Source: Chaenocephalus aceratus
Taxonomy: Eukaryota; Chordata; Actinopteri; Perciformes; Channichthyidae
DNA length: 64,000 bases
Assembly: GCA_023974075.1 (NCBI GenBank)
Contig: CM043791.1
Span: 18,678,299 to 18,742,298, forward strand
Reading direction: 5' to 3'
In this document: piece after piece, positions 24,121 to 35,299 of the stretch
Numbering within the stretch: position 1 is the stretch's first letter
How the letters are laid out: each line of letters begins with the position of its first letter
Notes under the pieces: model-generated
The model's input: the letters and a program-made list of their open reading frames with translations, nothing else
The model's database searches: none
What the model was told of the DNA's origin: nothing
Translations under genes and position numbers: made by a program

Positions 24121-27100
24121 CTATCTGTGGCCCAGGTCCCCACAGTACACCACCCGGCCCTCCAGCCGCGAGCGCTCAGCTTCAAACACCAGCAGGTGGC
24201 TCAGCAGCGTCTCCTCAGGACCAGAGCGGATCAGGGACGGATCATTGTTCTGCCCTCACAAAAACACAGAAACACACCTCAACCATCCATTCAGGGTTTC
24301 CAAGTCCTATACAGGATTTGTATGTAAATACAGTAAACACTTAGTCGGCAAAAACACCTGAAGGTACAGGTTAGATTCAAATCAATAGCAAGCCAAGACT
24401 AAACATAATAAATAGTATAAGATGCACTCACAGCCACAGCAGAAACAAAGGCATCCATAAGGTAGTAGTCTGCTCCACCATGACCACTCATGGACATGAA
24501 GCGCCTGGGGGCTCCACTGAGCGGCGAGTGCTTTGTGGATCTTTGGGTCAGGAAGTCAAACACACGTACCTCATGGCCGTCACATGACAGCTCCCCCTGT
24601 GAAGACACAGTTCATTATACAATGTGATGTAACTGATGCATCCATCTTAGCAGCAGAGTATGAGCTCACAGTATGATATGGGTGTCTACAAACTTCACAC
24701 CATTAGCTTGTGGTCAACAGTGCAGTGATTTTTTTTCATTATAACCCCCTTCTTTAACACTTTTAGTTAAGTAGAATGACTATGCGAGGCAGCAGATGAT
24801 TTATCATTTTCTCGCTGACTTCTATTATTTTTGTAGCAACAATTCAGTTTTAGCATTTTTTCCCTTTTCTAATTTCTGCTAGTCCCACCTTGCTGCCATA
24901 GATGGTAGTTTTTCGCTTGCATATCTCCTCAGTGAACGCCACCATGGAAAAGGCTGCCGTCAGACCCCCTTCAAACTCCATGTTAACAACCTAGGCAGAC
25001 AGAAAAGGTGAAAAGACGCTGCATTAGAAACATGTTAGCTAGTTTAATCTGATATTCAATTCAAGAAATGTCAAGTTACATTAACCCAGAAAGGTCCTGA
25101 CTCCTTCATCACATCTTAATAATTGTTACTTCAAATACACTTGAGAAAAAGTTTAGAGGTTTTCTTTGTACCCATAGCAATCAATAAATAGTGTCACTTA
25201 ATTTATTCAACCAGTTTTTTGTAGTAATTTGGATGTATGTTTTTATTCTTTAATGCTCAGCTAATTCCAGTGTGAGACGCCAGGAGACAACAATCAAATA
25301 TGATGATGTGCTTGTTTCATTTAAGATATTCAAAGACGTTTGCTTTATATCAGGGGTGTCCAAACATTTTTCACAGAAGGCCACATACAGAAAAATATAA
25401 GAACGGCTGGGCCACTTATAGAGGTGAGCTATATTGCCTCGTAAGTCAAGTTATAAGTTAGCAACATGTAGGTAAATCAGGCATGATACATGAATATGCT
25501 TTAAGAAAGAAACAGCCTCACAGCTCTCTATAGGGTTTCATTTATCTTGTTGGCAACTCATTCCTTAAAACAGAAGCTTCAGATTGCTTATAATAAGAAC
25601 AAATATGAAGGCTCTATTTCAAGATTGTTATGTAAATAAGTTATTGAGCTTTTTTTTTATCAACTAAGATTTGTTAGAAAATGTTTTCATGAATTGACTG
25701 AATTTATTTTAAAAGTTGGCTTATTAACACATGAATACTACTGTGTAATATATTTGTACATATATATTTAAGAAGTACAATCTAAGAAAAGCACAAGTTT
25801 AATTTGTGGGCCATATTTCATTATAATTTTTTAATTAGCTGAGGGCCGATTAAAAATGGCCTGCGGGCCGCATTCGGCCCCCGGACCGTAGTTTGGACAC
25901 CCCTGCTTTATATGAATGACTGTATAGGTGAAAAAGAAGGTTTTCAGATTCAAGCATTTTTCACACTTTGAAGAATAAGTACTAACCCTGTTGATACCAC
26001 CAAGTTTAATTTAATCAGCAACAAAGCGTGTTGTTAATATGGGTATAGTTGAGCATGTATTGCTATGGAGATTAAGAGTGGGTGTTGAGTGTTTTCTAAC
26101 CTGGTTACTGCAGACATCATTGTCACACTCGTAAACACAGCGGCCATATGGTCCAGTCTCCAGGGCCTCAGTCACTGACTCAATGTCTGGGAACGAGTTC
26201 GGACAAATAACTGATACAGGCCATCCAGTGTTACCCTAAAACACACACAAAGAACATATGAAAACATGCTTAGAGTATTATGTTCACGTGTGGTAAAGAA
26301 ATGTAATGAGTTGGTGGGAGTAACGGGGTTGAAACCTGTTTCACTCTATCCATGTAGATTTTGCGTGCCGAGTATGGACAGTCTGCTTCTATTGAACAAT
26401 CCAGGCAGCGATTCCCAGCACCTGCTGGCTGAGAAAGAACACCCATCACATTTTATATTCATGCATAGTGAAGACCTTTTCTTTTGAAATAATGCAGAGA
26501 ACTGTAGATGGAATACATCTTAGTGACACAAAAACAACTCAGAAACTTAAAAAAGGATTTAAAAGTTGCAATGTTATTTGCTTTTTCACATAATGTTTAT
26601 AGATCTTTAAAAACAAGTGTTCAAATATTCAGGGGCTACTGGTTTCTATTGTGATAGTGATTATTTCTTTGTATCCACATTCTGTGAAGAGAACACAGAC
26701 CTTGTCTTTTTTTCCGAAGTGGCTGACAGATCCAAATGATGTAACTTTCAAACACCTGCCAAGTACAAACAGCAAGGTTAATCATGCATGAATGACAGGA
26801 AAAATAGGAATGACCTCACAGAAGCAACCACGTCACTAGGGCTGCTCAATTAAATCGTATTTTAATCGCAATTACGATTTTGGCTTGCAACGATTATGAA
26901 AACAACATAATCTAAATAAAACGATTATTTATTTATTTTATTTGTATTGGTTTTTCAGTTGAATTATACTTAAAGTTCAGGGTAATCAACTGTTAAAAAC
27001 ATACCGTTCAACATTTCTTTTTCAATAAATGGATGTTTTCAAAGTAAATGGATAATCACTTTTAATAATCGTGATATCAATTATTGACCCAAATAATCGA

Positions 27101-28956
27101 GATTATGATTTTTGCCATAATCGAGCAGCCCTACACGTCACCTGTTAAAAAAGACTGTGGTCGGATAAAAGTGTTACTACATCTTACTTGCTTAATTAGA
27201 TGAGCAGGGAGTTGACGGTTTACCTGCGTGCTCCTGCCCAGTGATGTATTAGGTCGATGTCATGGCAGGATTTAGCCAAAAGAGCGAAAGAGCTCTCCTC
27301 TTCATTCCTCCAGTTCCCCCGGACAAATGAGTGAGCAAAGTGCCAAAACCCGACCTGGAACAAGATGTTGACAAGACTCATCTGTAAGAGTTATGCCTTG
27401 ATGGTAATCATATTTATTATAACATCAGGAATATGGTTAATGTTTAAAGAATGGGCTTACCGGCTCAAGGTGCTGAATGTGCATCACATCACCTATAGCT
27501 CCAGCATCTATCAGCTCCTGCAAAGAAAAAACAATCAAGTTAAAACTCCAATTTGAATTTTCTTCACCACTAAAGTGTGTTATCTCATTGAAACACCATA
27601 TTTAAAAGCTTACTAAAACTCTATTAGAGGTTTTATTTTTAAGGTTCCCAAATTGAACCAAAACCTTTGGCCATGCCTGGTGGGAAACAACTGGCAAATG
27701 TTTTCAAAAACAGAAATTGTGAAGGGAAACGTTCACCTTTATATGGTGAATGACGGGATCATACCGGAGAACGTGTCCCACCGACAGCATCACGCCACTC
27801 TGAGTGCAAGCCTCCACGATCGCTGTGCAATCTTCAGCAGTTGTCTTAAGTCACATGAACACAAACACAATCACAGAAAAGAAAGAAAAAAGATTTCTTA
27901 TTTAAAAAGCTGACAAAAAACCATTATATTCCAATGTTTTTGACAAGAAATGTCATGACATGTCATTCCAAATACAGTATACATGTATGGTAGCATGTTT
28001 TTTTAAAAGGTCCCTTTTGATTAAAATATAAAATTACAAACAAACAGGAAACGATGTAATGCTATTCTTCTATAGGATTATTACACCTTAGGTTAGAGTT
28101 ATGCTTCAAGTCTATTTACAAGACACTCACTGCCATTGGTTTCTCCAGCAGAACATGATAGCCCTTTTTGGCAAAAGCCACAGCAGGTTCCTGGGAAACA
28201 CAAACAGGTTTATTAATAGCAAAAAATACCATAACAACAATTCAAGATAACTCAGACAGAAAATACAAAGTAGAATATACATTAAAATGTACTTTATGAA
28301 GGCGGTCTGGAGTACAAATCGCCACTGCATCTGCAAACTTTTCTCTTTCAACCATAGTGTGCCAATCTGAAACAAAGGTCATTCACTGATTTATTATAAG
28401 ATAGATCATTATAAACAATTAAATGCAATTTTATCTTTTAGTGCTCACCTTCAAATATGTTTTCATCTACAATGTTGTGTTTCTGTTGAAGTTTAGTGCG
28501 AGCAAATTTCCTTGGATCAGCTACTCCAACAACCTGAAAGAGTTTAAATGTATGAACTGAACATAAAATAAGTGCTCTGTTAAACATAGAAAATAAATAC
28601 TCAGATATTTAGTCAAGTAATACAGTAGGAAAAAGTAAAAAAGTATAGCTTCTGGATCAAATTGTACTTTAAGTACTAACAGACAACATATATGACGTTT
28701 TACTTGTATGAATTTGTGACATATTGCTTCTATAGCATGGTCTCATCTTCGCTTATTTGTCTCACAGAGATATTATGAGGCAACGTTGTGCTTTTTAATC
28801 AATAAAGAAACAAAAATGACTGCTTATTAAACAAGACAAGGCAGCAGTGCGTCCTCTCCTAACCTTAAGTCGTTCGGGGTGGATGGATCCAAAACTGGAG
28901 TAGATCTCTCCTCGACAGCCAGCTCCCACCACGATGAGACGGACTGGGGAAGTCAT
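24121..28956 (-). CDS. Gfo/Idh/MocA-family NAD(P)-dependent oxidoreductase
   Basis: Thirteen exons join in frame on the minus strand: 28956-28864, 28533-28449, 28366-28293, 28190-28131, 27844-27737, 27517-27461, 27354-27224, 26755-26701, 26428-26336, 26235-26101, 24990-24889, 24596-24432, 24249-24121, giving 428 residues. The N-terminus is a Rossmann fold with G-A-G-C-R-G at residues 11-16. The family signature E-K-P is at 100-102 (L-L-E-K-P-M-A), and a [10 protein letters not shown] block lies at 189-198 where the family keeps its catalytic His/Asp region. A cysteine cluster (C229, C232, C238) precedes C-P-Y-S-A. Relatives oxidise or reduce sugars and cyclitols with NAD(P). The substrate here is unknown. 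No signal peptide is evident, so it is probably cytosolic. It is convergent with the upstream coiled-coil gene and divergent from taf10. Confidence 0.85.
25351..25905. mobile_element. hAT-type MITE in an intron of the dehydrogenase gene
   Basis: Ends CAGGGGTGTCCAAAC (25351) and GTTTGGACACCCCTG (25891-25905) are perfect inverted repeats. An 8-bp target duplication CTTTATAT flanks it (25343-25350, 25906-25913). It is 555 bp with no coding capacity and has an internal GC-rich patch (gcgggccgcattcggccc) near the right end. The CAGGGGTGTC ends and 8-bp duplication are typical of the hAT superfamily. Confidence 0.85.
26837..27133. mobile_element. hAT-type MITE (TAGGGCTGCTC ends)
   Basis: Ends TAGGGCTGCTCAATTA and TAATCGAGCAGCCCTA are near-perfect inverted repeats. 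The 8-bp duplication CACGTCAC flanks both sides (26829-26836, 27134-27141). It is 297 bp, very AT-rich and rich in ATAATCG/CGATTAT motifs. It lies in the intron between exons 7 and 8 of the dehydrogenase gene. Confidence 0.85.
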
Positions 28957-31374
28957 TCTGGCAGCCTGTGAACTTTACCACACATCAAAGCTTGTAATGG
29001 TTGTAAGGTGACAAACACTCACCAGTCCAAGCTTGATCCAGTCTACACCTGTCTGCAACATCATTCCTCATATCTGGTATTCACTACACAGCTCGTTAGA
29101 CATAGACCAGTATAGCATGCATTTCAAGGTTAAGTTTGTAAACCAGACTTCAAAATACGCTGGTCAAACAATAGATTTAAAAGGTAGAGAGCTAGCTCAT
29201 TAAAACCGTTTTTTTCTGGTTAAATCTATATATATATATATGTATCGGTTTAATTTGGTTCAATAGGCCTACCGGTTTTGTCCCATACAGCTGTCAAAAC
29301 CCCCTCTGTTTCCGCGTTGGTCCTACGTTGTCCAGAGACACGACTACAAACCGCTACAAACACATCTTAGTCTGGTCCATGGGGTCTTGTCAGATTCCCA
29401 AATCACCCCCTACACCTACCCCTCCGTTTGCGCGTTCACGCGGAGGGTCCGCCATATTGAGGGCTGTTCCAAAGCAACGAGTGTGGAGCATGGAGGGGGA
29501 GTGGGCTATCAAGCCCTCAAACAGCGAGTCTGCAGCGGTGCTGACTTGAGACCGGTCTCTACCTGACGGCTCAACGCTGTGTGTGTCCGTCAGGAAACAC
29601 GCTGTTTACAAGTAGTTCCAGCAAACATCCACTGATAAACTGCGATGTTAACAACCTCATGATAACCTCATATGTTTTAACTTAGGAACACAATGAAAGA
29701 TGTTTGGAGTTTTATTTGAGTTATCAATTTACATTTTTTGTCGAGATGCTGATTTGAAACCGTTGTATACAGTTACGGCATTTCCTGTTTCTGCCGGAGA
29801 GAGGGGAGGCCGTCCCAAAGCTTGCTGCTGTGTTTACTCCCTCCATCTGACAGGAGGGAGCCTCGTTGAGCTGCGAGTGTGACTACAGACGGAGTTCACT
29901 CCGTCACGGAGGAGTAGGGTTGAGGGAGTGGTTTGGGATTGGGCCTACAACAACACTGGTTCACTTCTTCGGACAAAAAATCCGACAGCATATCAACCAC
30001 AAAATTGCGTAACGCCCCCTGCAGTGTCCACGAGGATCATTTTATGTTGCATTCAATGCTGCTCGTAAACAATCGTAAACAATTATTTCCTTGTTTTAGG
30101 AAACGTACAGTTGTTGCAAGGTTGAAGAAACATTCCAAATGTTGAACGCACACGAGTGGGTATTATTTAGACATTAATATAATACGATATCTGTAAGATC
30201 CAGGCAGCTGGAGTTGCTGTTTTATTTAAGTGGGAAGACCAGTCGGTTTCACATGAGGGTCATTGAGAACGCGTGGTCATGTCACGTTCTCCACTTTGTT
30301 TACAATACGATAATTGCTCTCCGTTAAAAATAGTTAATTAATAACGTTGTTTAACAAACAGGTTAACCCAATGGATCACCATAGAGAACAATTGAACACG
30401 TCGCCCTATGGCTGTTGCAACAAATGTTCCGAATGCAACATGTAGATACATACAATCTGCAGAGTATTATGATTTTGTATTTTAGATCTTGTATTTTAAA
30501 ATGCCAGACGCGATTAACACATTTCCTCTTCTTGTTCTATTTAATTTATTTTAACGATTTACAGGTTTTATTATTATTGTTATTATCATTAACTCAAAGC
30601 TTACTGATCTCTCCGACTCTTGACCCCGCAAAAAACTTTAAAATCCATATTACCAAGACAGTGCAAATATGTGTAAGACAGTGCAAATATGTGTAACCTC
30701 TGCACTGTCTTGGTAAGACAGTGCAGGTCATATGGATTTTAAAGTTGTACTTGCACAAAGACTCAAATTCTGATAACGATATAATGGGGATAGTATTTTC
30801 CACCAAATATATAAAAAGGCTTCGTTGTTTTTTTAATGAAAAAAATCATATTGATTGTAAAAGACAAAATATGTGTAACCTCTTTTTTAGGTTTACTTAT
30901 CACAGTTATCAAAGTTTTTCTTCAAGAGGTTTTTACTAACGTTACTACACTCTCTCTTTAAGCTTTAGCTATACAGTTGCCTACCTAGTTAAAAGTGCTG
31001 ACCCAACATACACATACAATGCAACAAACGAGGAGAGACGTTGTTCATCCTCCCAAAAACTAAAATGTAACTTTAGATGGTCTTCGGGAATCTTCGACTA
31101 CCTTCGTCAGATCCGGGTCACGTGACGCTATTAGCTCTGCAGCCAGCGTGAGCTCAGCTTTCTGCAGCTACAAACATTTCGGATGTTAGCTAGCACTTAA
31201 TCCTGTGATTTGTACATCCTCTGTGTCATCCTCATACATTAACTTCACAACAAGTATTTTCTAAAAGTCTAATCTTAGAGCTATATAGCACGGGGTTGCG
31301 CTGTTGGCTATATTAGGACGTTTTCTCTGTGCTAGCTAGCCAAGGTTAGCGCGGTAGCTAACGGTAACATCAAT
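28957..31374. other. Divergent intergenic region between the dehydrogenase gene and taf10
   Basis: About 2.4 kb separating two head-to-head genes. It holds a (TA)n run near 29228-29242, a moderately GC-rich patch at 29280-29560 and a structured inverted repeat at 30634-30746. The last few hundred bases before 31375 carry many GCTAGC/TTAGCT motifs and no TATA box, consistent with a housekeeping promoter for taf10. I see no further gene. Confidence 0.4.
30634..30746. repeat. Structured inverted repeat with internal tandem duplication
   Basis: Outer arms of 17 bases (30634-30650, 30730-30746) are perfect reverse complements, as are inner arms of 15 bases (30651-30665, 30701-30715). Between them a 20-bp unit is tandemly duplicated (30655-30674, 30675-30694). 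It could be a small MITE or fold-back element. No coding capacity. Confidence 0.75.
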
Positions 31375-34300
31375 ATGAATATTGACAACGTTAATCAATC
31401 TGTCACAACTGGAGTGTCCTCCACGACTTCTTCAACTTCAAATAACTGTATCGCAAACGACAATGCAACAACCAACGTCAGCAGCATCCCCTCGCTCACG
31501 AGTAATGGTAATTATGTTACTTTTACTAGCTCAATGTTATTGTCCGTGTTATTGCGCTCACCACTTATTTTAGTAGGATAGCTACGTTATTTCTACTGAA
31601 GATGTTTGCCTGTCACTAAATATGCACTGTCATGTTTGGAGTTATGCGTCATCTTTCGAGTCTTTGAAGCACTACTTTTCCAACAAGGTTTGGACTTAGC
31701 CCAAACCTTTCTTTAGGTGATAGTGATAAACACCCTTTTCTGGACGTAAAGACCGTATTGTCTAATTATTTAAAAATGCACACGTTATGTATATTATTTT
31801 GTTGCTTTCATTTCTAATGAATCCATCCCAAACACCTGTATTACAGCTTCAGCCTCTGCGGCCATGGTGACCCCATCAGCAGACTCTGTCTCTAACGGTG
31901 TGTATGTTCCTGGCGGCATCACCAATGGAGATGTGAAGCCTGCCCTGCCCACCATGCCGCTGGCAGACTTCCTCATGCAGCTGGAGGAGTACACTCCCAC
32001 GGTAAGTCAAGTTGTTTCAGTCGGCTTACTAAATGCTGGGAGAGGTGTGGGAAGAGGCCAGAAATGAAAAATATTGCATATTTTCATGTTTTTCTTACAA
32101 GCCACGGTTACTGATTATCATCATTATGTTAAATAGATATTCAGGGTATAAAACATCCCAATGACTGTCTGATTCCGGCTTATCCAATAAGTTAAGCCTT
32201 GTGCTGTCTTCCTATCAACTGTGCAACTTTTATCCTACATAGTATACAGTTTATATAACCACCCAAATGTGTTACACCTTTTTAAGCCAACTTTATAAGG
32301 ACTTATCACCACAAGATTTACTCTTCTTTTTTTATTTTATGGTCATTAGACCTCGTTTACACAAAATTAAACCTCATTTCTGAGAAAATGGACCCCAGAA
32401 GACCGCAGATGCTATACATTTGAATAAAACCCAAGACCTAATTAAAGTGTTCATAATTATTTTCTATTAAAAACTTAGTACACAAGAGCACATATTATTT
32501 CTCTGGCATGAACATAGAACAAACTATATCTCGACATAAAAACATTTGGAAACGTGTCAAATTTGACCCGAGGACAACAGGAAGGTTAAATAACTGAAAA
32601 AGCAAGGGCATTCAATCACATTGATACATTAATCCTTTAAATCCTATATTGCCACAAGCAGCCCTGAATAATTTGTTCAAATGGTATCATTAAAACATTT
32701 TACTCAGAAGAGAGCAGATCTCACTCCTTTGTCCCTCCAGGCAGTTTTTCAGTCAAGGACAATGGCATGGCAATGATAACTAAAATGGGGATTTATTTAT
32801 TGCATACCTCACTTTAGCTGATCATAAAATATCAGGTATGCAATTAATGTAATGAAATGATCCTGTTTCAAATAAGAACCATCTTTTTTATTTATATCAG
32901 TTTATACCCAATTAAAGGTCAAAAATATGTACGGCAAACGAAACGTAAGGCATGTTCTTAGCCCTAGCTGATTTCTGAAATTACTTTTTTTGCCTCTGAA
33001 GTAGTTGTGGATCACAACACTGCCCCTGTCCGTAGATCAAAATAAATTAAGAGTCAGGTGTCAACAATGGTATAAAACGGTCAATAGAAAAGTTATTTCA
33101 AATGTTTGTTATTTTTCTGCAACCTAAAGACGCCCTTAAACATAGTCGTAAATAAGCAGAAACAATATATGGCGCTGTGTTAAGTAGGATGCAATATGAG
33201 CTGAGGACGGATGCACTTACACAAACATAAGCACACACACAACCAAACCCATTATCTCTATCCAAATATTAAAATAGTTGTCAATATTCAATTGGCAATC
33301 GTGACAAATTCATATGCTCCTAGCTTTGGTAAACATGTTATTTAACTGGCACTCCCCTCCTTAGACAGTAGCTAAGTTAGTTTCAGCAGTGGCCAGAGAC
33401 TGTACCAGTGTTCTAGATAAAGTTAATTTTCTGAACATCACGGAATGACCAACATACAGTAATAATGTTCTTGGCAGTTAAAGTGGGTTATATGAAGTTT
33501 GACCACAAACTGAAGTCTGCTCTTTTTCCCCTCAGATTCCTGATGCAGTTACAGGTTACTACCTCAACCGGGCTGGCTTTGAGGCTTCCGATCCAAGAAT
33601 GTAAGTGTCATGATTATGACTCTGTGCAGAACTGCTACCTCAAATCTTGAGTTGACTGCTAGTAGTGCTATTTTTCGAGTTGAAGGGCAGGCAGAAAATA
33701 AAGTGGAGTCACTATATATAAGCAATCAATGTATCGGTCTATTAAGCTTTTTTTGGTATTACTTTTTTTATTTTAAGAAAGCTGAGATGATAATTATATT
33801 GTAAACCTATCTTACAAACTGACTGTCTGACTTTTATCACATGGACATCAACTCTATATCAGTTTACCTGTAAACTGATATAGAGTCAGTACCACAACCT
33901 ATATTCCATTCATATGAGCATAAAGTACAGACTCTTCAGCCTAGTCAAACCATGTATTGTCACCTTTATGATGGTTGCTGCAATTATTTTTTTGGACACG
34001 AGAAGGGAAGATGCATCTGACTTACTAGTTTTCTAATTTGAGGTTTCTGGGTATAGACAATTAAAAGCACAATAAGGATTTTCTTTTTCATTTCTTTAGA
34101 ATCCGTTTGATCTCCCTTGCTTCTCAGAAGTTTATCTCAGATATTGCCAACGATGCGCTGCAATACTGTAAAATGAAGGGAACTGCCTCAGGAAGCTCGA
34201 GGAGTAAGACAAAGGTTAGTGCTACTTTTATATTTTACATGTGCTTTAAATGTAATACACACATACATTATTTTGATTGGGCGATGTGCGAAATAATGTT

Positions 34301-34457
34301 CTTCCTGATAAGTAATAACGTTTTTGTGTTTATTCTTCTCTACTTATAGGATAAGAAGTACACTCTGACTATGGAGGACCTGACTCCTGCCCTCACAGAA
34401 TATGGCGTGAATGTCAAGAAGAACCATATTACTTTACATAGAACTGTCTTTCTTTAA
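31375..34457 (+). CDS. taf10: Transcription initiation factor TFIID subunit 10 (TAF10)
   Basis: Exons 31375-31507, 31847-32001, 33536-33600, 34100-34214 and 34350-34457 join in frame. The N-terminal third is low-complexity Ser/Thr/Asn-rich. The rest is the TAF10 histone fold: P-L-A-D-F-L-M-Q-L-E-E-Y-T-P-T-I-P-D-A, then G-Y-Y-L-N, then F-I-S-D-I-A-N-D-A-L-Q-Y-C, then Y-T-L-T-M-E-D-L-T-P-A-L. TAF10 is a nuclear subunit shared by TFIID and SAGA that pairs with TAF3/TAF8 or SUPT7L. After Y-G-V-N-V-K-K the reading frame diverges: the conserved P-[HY]-Y-F-T ending is encoded in another frame at 34424-34441, and the literal frame runs on about a dozen odd residues to 34457. As written it is 191 residues. 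Confidence 0.93.
33851..33886. repeat. Perfect 16-bp hairpin in taf10 intron 3
   Basis: Arms 33851-33866 and 33871-33886 are exact reverse complements with a 4-base loop (CCTG). Confidence 0.9.
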
Positions 34458-34649
34458 GGCGTTTTGCTTTTGCTAGGTTTATCTCCCTGCTGACCAACTA
34501 GAGTCTGTCAACACCTTTTTGCTTAATGTTTTTTTTTATCATGGTGCTTTAGTACAGCTTTGACAAATCTTTGTAGTCCCTTTGCCATTTGTTATTTTTG
34601 TGGAGCCACCTTTGCATTATGTTTAATTGTATGATTGTTTTATTGTGAA

Positions 34650-34655
34650 AATAAA
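34650..34655 (+). terminator. taf10 polyadenylation signal
   Basis: AATAAA about 190 bases past the stop codon. Confidence 0.7.
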
Positions 34656-35299
34656 ACCTTTAACAGAAACCTTTGTGTGTGAGATATTGGATGTGTTCAA
34701 ATACAGCCCCTTTTTAGTATTATTTGAACCAAAGAGATGTAGACATACAATCAGCAACATAGCAGCGAATACAAGTTATTAAGATAACGCTATAACGTAC
34801 AAGGACTGGTAAAGTCATGTGTAAAACTAATAAGGCACATTCAAAAACATGCTGAGTCAGTAATGATTCCCAGCTTCTTTGTATCCTGTGAACCTGAAGG
34901 ACAGGGGTACTAATTTCTGCATTCTGCTTTTAACCTTTACTAATAATTACATTGATCCAAGAGGAGTTGATAAAGCTATAGGAAGCAAAAAACAGCTTTA
35001 TAAATTAGGAGTTACTGCACAATTAATCACGAAATTACCGTATTATGAAGATTGTGTAATTCCCTTTGGCTTTTTCTACATCTACATGATTAAAGTTAGC
35101 TTACTATGATACAACACCGAAGCGGATTTACCATACCCTTTTTGCGATGGCAGTATTTTGTCCCAAACTGCGGGCCGTAGTACGTCTCCTGAGCCACCGT
35201 AGAATCGAAACGGCGCATATGCTCAGCATTCAAATGATTCTCGTGTTGTCCTTGCTAAAAAACATCTTTTTAGTCTTAAGGAGCAAGAAAAGTTTCACA

